Of a stretch of DNA of 8,397 bases, positions 1-6,618 are shown piece by piece (the stretch's first letter is position 1; the number at the start of each line of letters is the position of its first letter). Source of the DNA: Candidatus Firestoneibacteriota bacterium. GTDB taxonomy: Bacteria > JACRDZ01. The DNA is taken from NCBI GenBank assembly GCA_016212735.1, contig JACRDZ010000271.1, positions 1 to 8,397 of the forward strand, read 5' to 3'. Made by a program: the position numbers and the translations under genes. The notes beneath the pieces are model-generated. The model searched no databases. It saw only the letters and a program-made list of their open reading frames with translations, and was not told where the DNA came from.

Positions 1-949
1 ATGCCATAACTTTTTTTTCATTTTGTTTTGCTTTAATTAAAAAATCAAGAAAGCTAATTTTAATTTTTTCTGCCTTAGCTTGAAATCCCTGATAATAATG
101 AATCGAATCCATCCCAAATAACTTTTCTTTAGCAATAACTTTTTCCAAACCTTCATTTTTTTTACAAATTCCTTCTTTTTTGTGTTGTGCATATATCCTT
201 AAAGAACCTCCATGCGTCGGAAGCTCATCTACATCAAAAATCTCTAAATCATGTTTTTCGAAAATCATTTTAACCGTTAACAATGAAAAATATGAAAAAT
301 GTTCATGATAAATAGTATCAAATTGATTATTTTCTATTAGTTGCATTACATGAGGGAATTCCATTGAAATTATTCCATTGTCTTTTAAAACAATTTTCAA
401 TCCTTCAACAAAATCATTTATATCGGGAACATGTGCTAATACATTATTCCCAATTAATAGATCTGCTTTCTTATTTTTTTCAACAAATTTTTTTGCTAAT
501 TTTGAACAAAAAAATTCTTCAATAACATCGAGCCCCTTTTCCTTTGCTTTTTTTGCAGTATTTTTTGTGGGTTCAATTCCCAAACAAGGTATTTTTCTTT
601 CATTAAAATATTGAAGTAAATAACCATCATTAGATGCAATTTCTATTACTAGACTATTTTGGGATAATTTAAATCTATCTATCATTTTTTCGGAATATTT
701 TTTCGAATGTTCTAACCAGGTTGTTGAGAACGAACTAAAATATGCATATTCATTATTAAATATATCCTCAGACTTTTTATATTCGTCAATTTGTACAAGA
801 AAGCAACTACTACAAACAAACAGCTTTAATGGAAAAAAAACTTCCGGCTCATCAAGTTGTTCTCTACTTAAAAAAGAATTTGATGTAGGAGCATTAAACA
901 AGTTAATAAATTCATGTGTTAATTCATTACCACAAAAACGACATTTCAT
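1..949 (-). CDS. Sugar C-methyltransferase, TylC3/NovU type (partial, C-terminus off window)
   Basis: I translated this reading frame by hand: 316 residues, open to the window edge with no stop, so only the last part of a protein of usually about 400 residues is missing. Residues C3, C6, C46 and C49 form the two CxxC pairs of the N-terminal zinc-binding domain typical of sugar C-methyltransferases. The SAM-binding motif I is VIEIASNDGYLL at about 101-112, followed by GIEP (124-127) and NNVLAHVPD (168-176). The family boxes FDTIYHEHFSYFS (210-222) and THGGSLR (245-251) are intact; in relatives such as TcaB9 the YHEH box supplies catalytic residues. Enzymes of this family add a methyl group to a ring carbon next to the keto group of an NDP-4-keto-6-deoxy sugar (C3 for TylC3, C5 for NovU). 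Here the substrate is presumably a CDP sugar from the preceding genes. The ATG overlaps the epimerase stop as ATGA, with a GGGGA ribosome site 7 bases upstream. Family call is firm; the methylated carbon is not known. Confidence 0.93.
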   Translation of the reverse strand, partial: MKCRFCGNELTHEFINLFNAPTSNSFLSREQLDEPEVFFPLKLFVCSSCFLVQIDEYKKSEDIFNNEYAYFSSFSTTWLEHSKKYSEKMIDRFKLSQNSLVIEIASNDGYLLQYFNERKIPCLGIEPTKNTAKKAKEKGLDVIEEFFCSKLAKKFVEKNKKADLLIGNNVLAHVPDINDFVEGLKIVLKDNGIISMEFPHVMQLIENNQFDTIYHEHFSYFSLLTVKMIFEKHDLEIFDVDELPTHGGSLRIYAQHKKEGICKKNEGLEKVIAKEKLFGMDSIHYYQGFQAKAEKIKISFLDFLIKAKQNEKKVMA

Positions 950-1497
950 AGTTCTATCCCCATAAAATTATTACTGATTGGAAGATAACTGGAATCTTTT
1001 TTTGATATTTCCTTAACATCTAACATCCATTGTATTCCAAGAGCAGTATCATTAAATTTAAGACCTCTATCATGTTCTTTACTATAAAACTCTGTATGGA
1101 AATAAAGCATTTCGCAATTATCTTCTAAGGTTTGGAAACCATGCGCAAAACCCTTTGGGATAAAAATCATTTTTTGATTACCTTCACTTAATACATCCCC
1201 ATACCATTTTAAAAATGTTGGAAACCCCTTACGGATATCAACAATTACATCAAAAACGGAACCTTTTATGCATTTAACAATTTTCATCTCAGTCATTGGT
1301 AAAATCTGATAATGCAGTCCTCTTATGGTTCCTTTTTGCCTTGTAATGGATTGATTAATTTGCACAATTTCAGATTTCAAACCAATTTTTACGAATTCTT
1401 TTTTGCAAAACAATCTTGCAAATGATCCTCTTTCATCAATAACAGGTTCTGGATCAATAATATATGCATCTTCTAGAAAAATGGGAACAAATTTCAT
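946..1497 (-). CDS. RmlC-type NDP-4-keto-6-deoxyhexose 3,5-epimerase
   Basis: A 183-residue cupin protein, the normal length for RmlC. Visible family features are DERGSF (21-26), RGLHYQ (59-64) with the catalytic base H62, K72, the IPKGFAHGF box (113-121), the tyrosine pair Y132 and Y138, and SKKD near the end, whose D168 matches the aspartate of the His-Asp dyad. The family epimerises dTDP-4-keto-6-deoxyglucose at C3 and C5 on the way to L-rhamnose. No RmlA or RmlB is present in this window. The gene follows CDP-glucose genes, so the likely substrate is CDP-4-keto-6-deoxyglucose, giving a 4-keto-L-sugar for the C-methyltransferase that follows. It starts 8 bases after the rfbG stop; the nearest AGAGGA site lies unusually far (about 12 bases) from the ATG, so translation may depend on coupling. 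The start fits the family N-terminus. Whether it acts on C3, C5 or both cannot be read from sequence. Confidence 0.92.
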   Translation of the reverse strand: MKFVPIFLEDAYIIDPEPVIDERGSFARLFCKKEFVKIGLKSEIVQINQSITRQKGTIRGLHYQILPMTEMKIVKCIKGSVFDVIVDIRKGFPTFLKWYGDVLSEGNQKMIFIPKGFAHGFQTLEDNCEMLYFHTEFYSKEHDRGLKFNDTALGIQWMLDVKEISKKDSSYLPISNNFMGIEL

Positions 1498-1505
1498 TTG
1501 TTATT

Positions 1506-2582
1506 TTATTCCTCTATTTCATTTACATATGAATCTAATTGATTTACAGTAATAACTTTATTATTTTCATAAAATTCTTTATACCATTCAACAGTTTTTT
1601 CACTTGTTTTTTTAATATTCCAAATATTTTTGCATTTAAGTTTTGTGTATGCTTTTGAAGAATCTAACTTTAAAAAGTTTGCTTCATGTAAATTTATATT
1701 ATTCTGTTTTATTTCATAATCAAATTTGTCCCAGGAATTTTTTATCATTTTAACAATGTCTTCAACAGCAACATTTTCATTGGAAGTAGGCCCAAAATTC
1801 CATGCCTCCGCAAATTCTTTTTTATTTTCTAATAATTTTTGGCCAACTTTTAAATAACCGAATAACGGATCTAATACATGTTGCCATGGACGAATTGAAT
1901 TTGGATTTCTGATAACAACCTTCTCTTTTTTATGAATAGAACGCATAATATCAGGTATTAATCTATCTTCTGCCCAATCACCACCGCCAATTACATTTCC
2001 CGATCTACAACTTGCTAGTAATACATTATGAGATTTACCATATTCATTAAGATTAAAAAATGAATTACGATAACTATTTGTTATTAATTCTGCACATGCT
2101 TTGCTCGCACTATAAGGATCATTACCGCCAAGTGGTTCATTTTCTCGATATCCCCATAGCCACTCTTTATTTTCATAGCATTTATCACTGGTAATATTAA
2201 CAATTGCTTTTACGGATTCTGTTATTCTTGAAGCTTCAAAAATATTTATTGTTCCCATTAAATTTGTCTCAAAAGTTTCAATGGGATTTTTATATGATCG
2301 CCGTACAAGTGATTGTGCTGCCAGATGAAAAATCACATCTGGATTATAACTGCTAAAAACTTCTTTTATTTTTTTCGGATCTCTCACATCACCAATTATT
2401 GAATTAATATCCATATTCAATAAATCAAAATGATTCGTTTCCGTTATAGAATTAAGTGAATAACCAATAACTTTTGCACCTAACATATTTAACCATAAAG
2501 CAAGCCATGAACCTTTGAATCCTGTATGACCGGTTATTAAAACTGTTTTATCTTTATAAATATTATTAAATAGTATTTTCAT
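1506..2582 (-). CDS. rfbG: CDP-glucose 4,6-dehydratase
   Basis: A 358-residue extended short-chain dehydrogenase, full length for RfbG/DdhB. The N-terminal NAD-binding motif is GHTGFKG (18-24) inside the characteristic TGHTGFKGSWLALWL stretch. It is followed by HLAAQ (86-90), the active-site TSDK of TSDKCYEN (131-138) and the YSASK catalytic pair Y157 and K161. RSGNVIGGGDWAEDRLIPD and the RPWQHV stretch further on are diagnostic for CDP-glucose dehydratases rather than dTDP-glucose RmlB. The enzyme converts CDP-glucose to CDP-4-keto-6-deoxyglucose in the cytoplasm. It starts 3 bases after the cytidylyltransferase stop and has only a weak GGT ribosome site, so coupling with rfbF is likely. In the CDP-3,6-dideoxyhexose pathway the next gene is normally rfbH; here an epimerase and a C-methyltransferase follow instead. 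Confidence 0.96.
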   Translation of the reverse strand: MKILFNNIYKDKTVLITGHTGFKGSWLALWLNMLGAKVIGYSLNSITETNHFDLLNMDINSIIGDVRDPKKIKEVFSSYNPDVIFHLAAQSLVRRSYKNPIETFETNLMGTINIFEASRITESVKAIVNITSDKCYENKEWLWGYRENEPLGGNDPYSASKACAELITNSYRNSFFNLNEYGKSHNVLLASCRSGNVIGGGDWAEDRLIPDIMRSIHKKEKVVIRNPNSIRPWQHVLDPLFGYLKVGQKLLENKKEFAEAWNFGPTSNENVAVEDIVKMIKNSWDKFDYEIKQNNINLHEANFLKLDSSKAYTKLKCKNIWNIKKTSEKTVEWYKEFYENNKVITVNQLDSYVNEIEE

Positions 2583-2585
2583 ATT

Positions 2586-3362
2586 TTACCATATTTTCCA
2601 TGATGCTTTATTTTCATTCCAAATCCTATTTAAATACTCCACGTCTCTAATTGTATCCATGCAAGCCCAAAATCCTTTATGTTTATAAACCATAAGTTGT
2701 CCGTCTTGTGCAATCTTTTCTAATGCTCCTATTTCTAAATCGCAATTGTCATTATCATCTAAATAATTAAAAATTTCTTTTTCAAATACGAAAAAACCAC
2801 CATTTATTAAGCCCGAACTATTTTGTGGTTTTTCACAAAAACTTTCAACTTTATCTCCTATTATTTTCAATTCACCAAATCGTGATGTAGGATTAATCCC
2901 TGTTACTGTAGCTATTTTCCCGTGACTATTATGAAATTTCAGTAAATCATTAATATCTATATTTGAAATACCATCTCCATAAGTCAGCATAAATCGATTA
3001 CTTTTAACAAACTTTGCCAATCTTTTCAAACGTGCACCTTTAAGAGCATGCTCTCCGGTATCAACCATAGTGATATTCCAACCTGATTCGTCGTGGCATT
3101 GATGTACTGTTAATTCTCTAGGATGCCCCAATTTAACTGTAACTGCAGTGTTCATAAGTTCATAATGATAAAAATAATCTTTTATCATCTCACCTTTATA
3201 ACCAAGTCCAAGGATGAAATTATTATAACCATATTTTCCATATAACTTCATAATATGCCACAAAATTGGACGATTACCTATATTTACCATTGGTTTTGGA
3301 CGAAATTCTGTTTCTTCACGCAATCGAGTTCCCAATCCACCGCATAAAATTACAATATCCAT
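2586..3362 (-). CDS. rfbF: Glucose-1-phosphate cytidylyltransferase
   Basis: A 258-residue nucleotidyltransferase, full length for RfbF/DdhA. The nucleotide-binding signature GGLGTRL (8-14) is followed by the conserved lysine stretch RPKPMV (21-26) and PILWHIMK (32-39). YGDG (128-131) holds the metal-binding aspartate, and the C-terminal GFWACMDTIRDVEYL box is typical of the cytidylyltransferase branch (GFWxxMDTxRD), not of RmlA. The enzyme makes CDP-glucose from CTP and glucose-1-phosphate. An AAAGG ribosome site lies 6 bases before the ATG. It stands 21 bases after the preceding glycosyltransferase and 3 bases before rfbG, and opens the sugar-nucleotide block of the operon. Confidence 0.96.
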   Translation of the reverse strand: MDIVILCGGLGTRLREETEFRPKPMVNIGNRPILWHIMKLYGKYGYNNFILGLGYKGEMIKDYFYHYELMNTAVTVKLGHPRELTVHQCHDESGWNITMVDTGEHALKGARLKRLAKFVKSNRFMLTYGDGISNIDINDLLKFHNSHGKIATVTGINPTSRFGELKIIGDKVESFCEKPQNSSGLINGGFFVFEKEIFNYLDDNDNCDLEIGALEKIAQDGQLMVYKHKGFWACMDTIRDVEYLNRIWNENKASWKIW

Positions 3363-3383
3363 ATTTTACCTTTCATAAAAATT

Positions 3384-4601
3384 TTATTTTTGTCTATTTT
3401 TTAATAAAGTAAATACTTCATTATCAGATTGAATTGTTGGAAGCAGTGTTTGTAATTTTTGTGCGCATTCAATTAAATTATTAAAACCTATATCTTCTCC
3501 CATAACAATCATTGGCCATTTCTTTTTCGGTATTACAAATTTTTTGAATTTTTTATTAATATTAACTATATTGCGACCAATATTATATATTATTTTTTTA
3601 ATTTTTTGTTTAAAAATTACTGATTGAACTTTTGTTTTTATACTATCCGGTTGTTTTTGTAAAACTGTCCAAAATTCACTAAGGTCTAAATTAACATCAA
3701 AACCCCTATTCTCAAATTCAATTATTTCATTATAATAATAAATAAAATAATTTTCCCAAGATAAATCAAATTCATTTAAATTATCAAAAAATACCTTTTT
3801 TGATCTTAACAATGCTTCTGCTCTCCAATTAATATTGTATATTCCATTTAATGGAACATTTTTCCACATCCATTCCAGTTCTGTCTTAAATTTAACATCA
3901 CGATTATTATACATAGACCTTTCATTTTTATTGCTTAAGAAACCGCTTACAGCTAAAATCTCATCAAGATAATAAAATTTATCAGTTAAGCTTAAAAACA
4001 TTGTAGTAGCTGAAAACTCAAATCCCGGACCATTAAAAAAATAACCATTCTTTTTAATAATTTGTTCAATAATTTTTCGCGAAAAGCATGCATTAATTAT
4101 TAGAGGATTTAGTCCTCCGAAATCAAGCATATATCTTTTTTTTATTTCTTTTTTAGTTTCAGCTTCGAAAATTTTACGAGTGAATGGACGTATTAATGCT
4201 GAATTATATGCTACATTTGGTAAATTCATGGTGCCGCCATAATATGTCGCTAATTCAAATTGGATTAAATCAGGTTTATATTGATTAATCACAGTGGCTA
4301 ATTTTGAAAGATAAAAAGGAATGCATGCATCATCATCTGCTATAAAACAAACATATTCACCTTTTGCTTGTAGTAATGCAAATTCCCAACTTTTATCAAC
4401 TTGCAACAAATTATTTGTACATGCATAAACAATTTTTTTATTATTGAATTGTTTAACTATCGGTTCAGCACTATGATTAGAAGAGTTATCACTGACAATA
4501 ATCTCAAAATCATCGAAATCTTGATCAACAGCACTTTGTATTGCACTTTTTAATAAATCGGGATGATTACACGTTGGGATAACTATAGAAAAAAGCGGCA
4601 T
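3384..4601 (-). CDS. Family 2 glycosyltransferase
   Basis: A 405-residue protein with a GT-A domain at the N-terminus: FSIVIPTCNHPDLL at 4-17, the nucleotide-contacting SDNSS at 37-41, and the metal-binding ADDDA at 88-92 (DDD 89-91). This is the pattern of inverting GT2 enzymes that transfer sugars from nucleotide donors. Residues 332-362 are rich in lysine and arginine (11 of 31) mixed with isoleucine, valine and phenylalanine. This could hold the enzyme on the inner face of the cytoplasmic membrane. The last 40 residues match nothing I recognise. An AGAGGAG ribosome site lies 9 bases before the ATG. The 49-base gap upstream carries a tandem repeat and a possible promoter. Presumably it adds one residue of the exported glycan; donor and linkage cannot be deduced. 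Confidence 0.9.
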   Translation of the reverse strand: MPLFSIVIPTCNHPDLLKSAIQSAVDQDFDDFEIIVSDNSSNHSAEPIVKQFNNKKIVYACTNNLLQVDKSWEFALLQAKGEYVCFIADDDACIPFYLSKLATVINQYKPDLIQFELATYYGGTMNLPNVAYNSALIRPFTRKIFEAETKKEIKKRYMLDFGGLNPLIINACFSRKIIEQIIKKNGYFFNGPGFEFSATTMFLSLTDKFYYLDEILAVSGFLSNKNERSMYNNRDVKFKTELEWMWKNVPLNGIYNINWRAEALLRSKKVFFDNLNEFDLSWENYFIYYYNEIIEFENRGFDVNLDLSEFWTVLQKQPDSIKTKVQSVIFKQKIKKIIYNIGRNIVNINKKFKKFVIPKKKWPMIVMGEDIGFNNLIECAQKLQTLLPTIQSDNEVFTLLKNRQK

Positions 4602-4632
4602 ATTAATTAACTCCTCTTATAAACATTATATT

Positions 4633-4654
4633 ATTATAATTAGATTATAATTAG
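4633..4654. repeat. Perfect 11-bp tandem duplication
   Basis: ATTATAATTAG occurs twice back to back (4633-4643 and 4644-4654). The second copy covers the stop codon of the glycosyltransferase gene ending at 4651 and the first lies just downstream of it in coding sense. Each copy puts a TATAAT hexamer on the minus strand. It looks like a simple replication-slippage duplication; any effect on the following gene is inference. Confidence 0.8.
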
Positions 4655-4673
4655 CTATATTTTTTTGTCTCAA
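4644..4673 (-). promoter_or_regulatory. Possible internal sigma-70-like promoter
   Basis: On the minus strand TTGAGA (4673-4668, one mismatch to TTGACA) is separated by 18 bases from a perfect TATAAT (4649-4644). Transcription would start near 4637, about 35 bases before the ATG at 4601. The site would let the second glycosyltransferase and the CDP-sugar genes be expressed independently of the transporter genes. In DNA this AT-rich such matches arise by chance, and the host's sigma factor consensus is unknown, so this is tentative. Confidence 0.3.
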
Positions 4674-5667
4674 AATAAATAGAAAATATTATATTATAAA
4701 TTTTCAAGAATATCATTTTAACAAGTTTAAGATGAAAAAATTTTTGTAATACAATCCCATTCTTTATTGCTCTATTTTTTTTAATTTTCAATTCTATATC
4801 AATATTATATTTTATAGCTTCTTCTCTTAATCTTTCTGTTAATGTATTCCCTATGTGTAAAATATAACGTTCAGTACATGAAAGACGCAACAAATTATTT
4901 TCTATAATTTTTTTATCGAATTGAGCTGTTGCTTTACCAAGATAACTAAAACAAGACAATGGTAAAAAATTTCTAATTAATGAAGGCTTTATTAAAAATT
5001 GAAAATGTGATGCATGAAGGTACGCTTCGACCCCATTACATTTTAATAAAACATCTGTATAGTCCATAGGAAAAGTAGCTTGATATTCCTTTAAGGAAAG
5101 TCCCAATCCTTCGGCATATTCATTTTGAAATTCCTTAGAAATATATTTGCCTTTCTTAATTTCAATAGTTGAATCACTTTCAAGCAATTGCATCATTTTT
5201 GAATTAAATGATACATCAGGACTTTGTATGGGGCATGAAGTAACCATTCCAACATTAGGGAATGCTTCATAAATATGCAATGCTGCCGATAACCATCCAG
5301 GATAAAAAAATACATCTGAATCGGTATAAACAACATATTCACTATTAGTAATACCAAAAATCCAATTCCATGCACCTGCTTTACCTAAATTTTCAATGGA
5401 TAAATGAAGATGTTGAATTTTTTTATTTTCTTTAAGTTCTAATAAATATTTAATAACAGAATCACAGCTTCCATTATCAAAAATATAAAGGTCATAAGGT
5501 AAATCAGTATTTTGTAAAATACTCCCAATGCAAAGCTTTAAAACTTCTAAGCTTTCACTGTGATATCCTTCTAAAATAGGGATATAACATAACACAGCTA
5601 TTATTATTTTTTTTTGTTGAACTGGTTCATTTGATACTGATTTTACTGGATTTGAACCCACTCTCAT
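4651..5667 (-). CDS. GT2-like glycosyltransferase
   Basis: A 338-residue protein with a recognisable but divergent GT-A fold. The first strand is KKIIIAVLCY (19-28), then IFDNGS (62-67), NLGKAGAWN (93-101) and the metal-binding DSD of VYTDSDVFFYPGWL (DSD 116-118). NLGxxxAxN plus DSD is common in GT2 rhamnosyltransferase-like enzymes. About 18 polar residues precede the first strand, a slightly long N-terminus. No alternative ATG fits, and the chosen ATG has an AGGA site 9 bases upstream. The C-terminal 47 residues are basic and hydrophobic, suggesting membrane attachment. Codons 18-20 contain a run of nine A residues, the longest homopolymer I found in the window. It starts 18 bases after the FkbM gene stop. 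It presumably assembles the glycan exported by the neighbouring transporter; donor and acceptor are unknown. Confidence 0.85.
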   Translation of the reverse strand: MRVGSNPVKSVSNEPVQQKKIIIAVLCYIPILEGYHSESLEVLKLCIGSILQNTDLPYDLYIFDNGSCDSVIKYLLELKENKKIQHLHLSIENLGKAGAWNWIFGITNSEYVVYTDSDVFFYPGWLSAALHIYEAFPNVGMVTSCPIQSPDVSFNSKMMQLLESDSTIEIKKGKYISKEFQNEYAEGLGLSLKEYQATFPMDYTDVLLKCNGVEAYLHASHFQFLIKPSLIRNFLPLSCFSYLGKATAQFDKKIIENNLLRLSCTERYILHIGNTLTERLREEAIKYNIDIELKIKKNRAIKNGIVLQKFFHLKLVKMIFLKIYNIIFSIYFETKKYS

Positions 5668-5685
5668 CGAATTATATCCTATATA

Positions 5686-6606
5686 TTATTTCATAAACCA
5701 AACATTTTTCATTCTATCATTGTGAAATTTAGGATTGAAACAAAACAAATCCGAACTTTCTTTCGGTAAATCAGAAATTCTCTCTAATTTCATGACATTT
5801 AAGCTCATTCTAGGTGCGACAAAAATAACATAACCTAAATTAGATAAAAACAAATGCATATCAGAATAATTTATTTCATAATCTTGATATAATTGTGATA
5901 CTTCTACTATTAGTACCGGTGGATTTGCGCCAGATAAAATATTTTTTGATCCTTTTAAAACATTAAACTCAGGACCATCAACATCTATCTTTATCAAATT
6001 AAATATTAAGTTGTTTTCTTTTGAATATTCATCAAGCGTAATCATTGATACATTGATAATTTTATCTTCTGAAATTAAAGAATCATCCTTTTTCTGTTTT
6101 TTAGTTATTTCAAAAGCTCCGTATGCCATTGGACCCGAAGATGGTCGCCTGAATTGCAAAGTTGATTTTTTTTCACCTACCGCACAATTATTTAAAATTG
6201 TATTAGTTAAATTATTTTTTTCTTTTGCTTCTTTCAAATTATAAAAATTATAAATATCAGGTTCAAAACTATGAACTTTACCTTTTTCACCTACTAATTT
6301 AGCTGATACAACCGTAACCATTCCTACTTGTGCTCCAACATCAGCAACAACATCTCCATCTTTTAAATATTCTTTAAGAAATTGCTCTACTTCTATCTCA
6401 TGGGTTCCATTAAGAGACATTTTTTTCCAATTTCGTTCCCTTAAATCAGCAAAAATAGTTATGCCACAATTCAAATCGACTGAAACTTTTTTAAGGAATA
6501 TTCCAGCTAAGAATTCACCTAGTCTTTCACCGGCTGTTCCATATCGTTGAATTTTAGTTATAAAACGATCTATAATTCTAATCCAAACTTTAACTCCACT
6601 CTTCAT
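5686..6606 (-). CDS. FkbM-family SAM-dependent methyltransferase
   Basis: A 306-residue protein from the ATG at 6606. The SAM-binding core is clear: DGDVVADVGAQVG (motif I, DVGAQVG at 89-95), HSFEPD (FEP 114-116), and the FkbM hallmark KIDVDGPE at 206-213 (more often DVEGxE), ending with a VLIVEVS strand. FkbM enzymes O-methylate hydroxyl groups, commonly on sugars in polysaccharide clusters. I prefer the ATG at 6606 over one at 6636: the upstream AAAGGAG site lies 5 bases before 6606, whereas 6636 would overlap the transporter gene by 28 bases. The gap to the ATPase stop is 2 bases. Lying directly behind the Wzt-type ATPase, it may modify the exported glycan or its non-reducing end, or put an O-methyl group on the branched sugar; the acceptor is not visible in the sequence. 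Confidence 0.9.
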   Translation of the reverse strand: MKSGVKVWIRIIDRFITKIQRYGTAGERLGEFLAGIFLKKVSVDLNCGITIFADLRERNWKKMSLNGTHEIEVEQFLKEYLKDGDVVADVGAQVGMVTVVSAKLVGEKGKVHSFEPDIYNFYNLKEAKEKNNLTNTILNNCAVGEKKSTLQFRRPSSGPMAYGAFEITKKQKKDDSLISEDKIINVSMITLDEYSKENNLIFNLIKIDVDGPEFNVLKGSKNILSGANPPVLIVEVSQLYQDYEINYSDMHLFLSNLGYVIFVAPRMSLNVMKLERISDLPKESSDLFCFNPKFHNDRMKNVWFMK

Positions 6607-6618
6607 TATTACTCCTTT
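6607..6618 (-). promoter_or_regulatory. Ribosome binding site that fixes the FkbM start
   Basis: AAAGGAG (6618-6612) with a 5-base spacer to the ATG at 6606. The site is made of the last two sense codons of the upstream ATPase gene (AAG GAG, encoding KE, plus one A before them), and the ATPase stop TAA lies in the spacer. This favours the start at 6606 and suggests translational coupling. Confidence 0.75.

Noticed and set aside
378..614. Plus-strand open frame of 78 codons
   Set aside because: It lies wholly antisense to the C-methyltransferase, whose frame carries clear family motifs; the plus-strand translation is a low-complexity Phe/Ser-rich shadow.
946..3362. A CDP-3,6-dideoxyhexose (abequose, tyvelose or ascarylose) pathway
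   Set aside because: RfbH and its reductase partner are absent from the block and a C-methyltransferase follows directly. It is not fully excluded because sequence downstream of base 1 is unseen.
5193..5375. Minus-strand open frame of 60 codons in another frame
   Set aside because: Embedded out of frame inside the GT-A domain of the 4651-5667 glycosyltransferase, whose frame has clear motifs.
6011..6244. Plus-strand open frame of 77 codons
   Set aside because: Antisense shadow of the FkbM methyltransferase gene; no recognisable motif.
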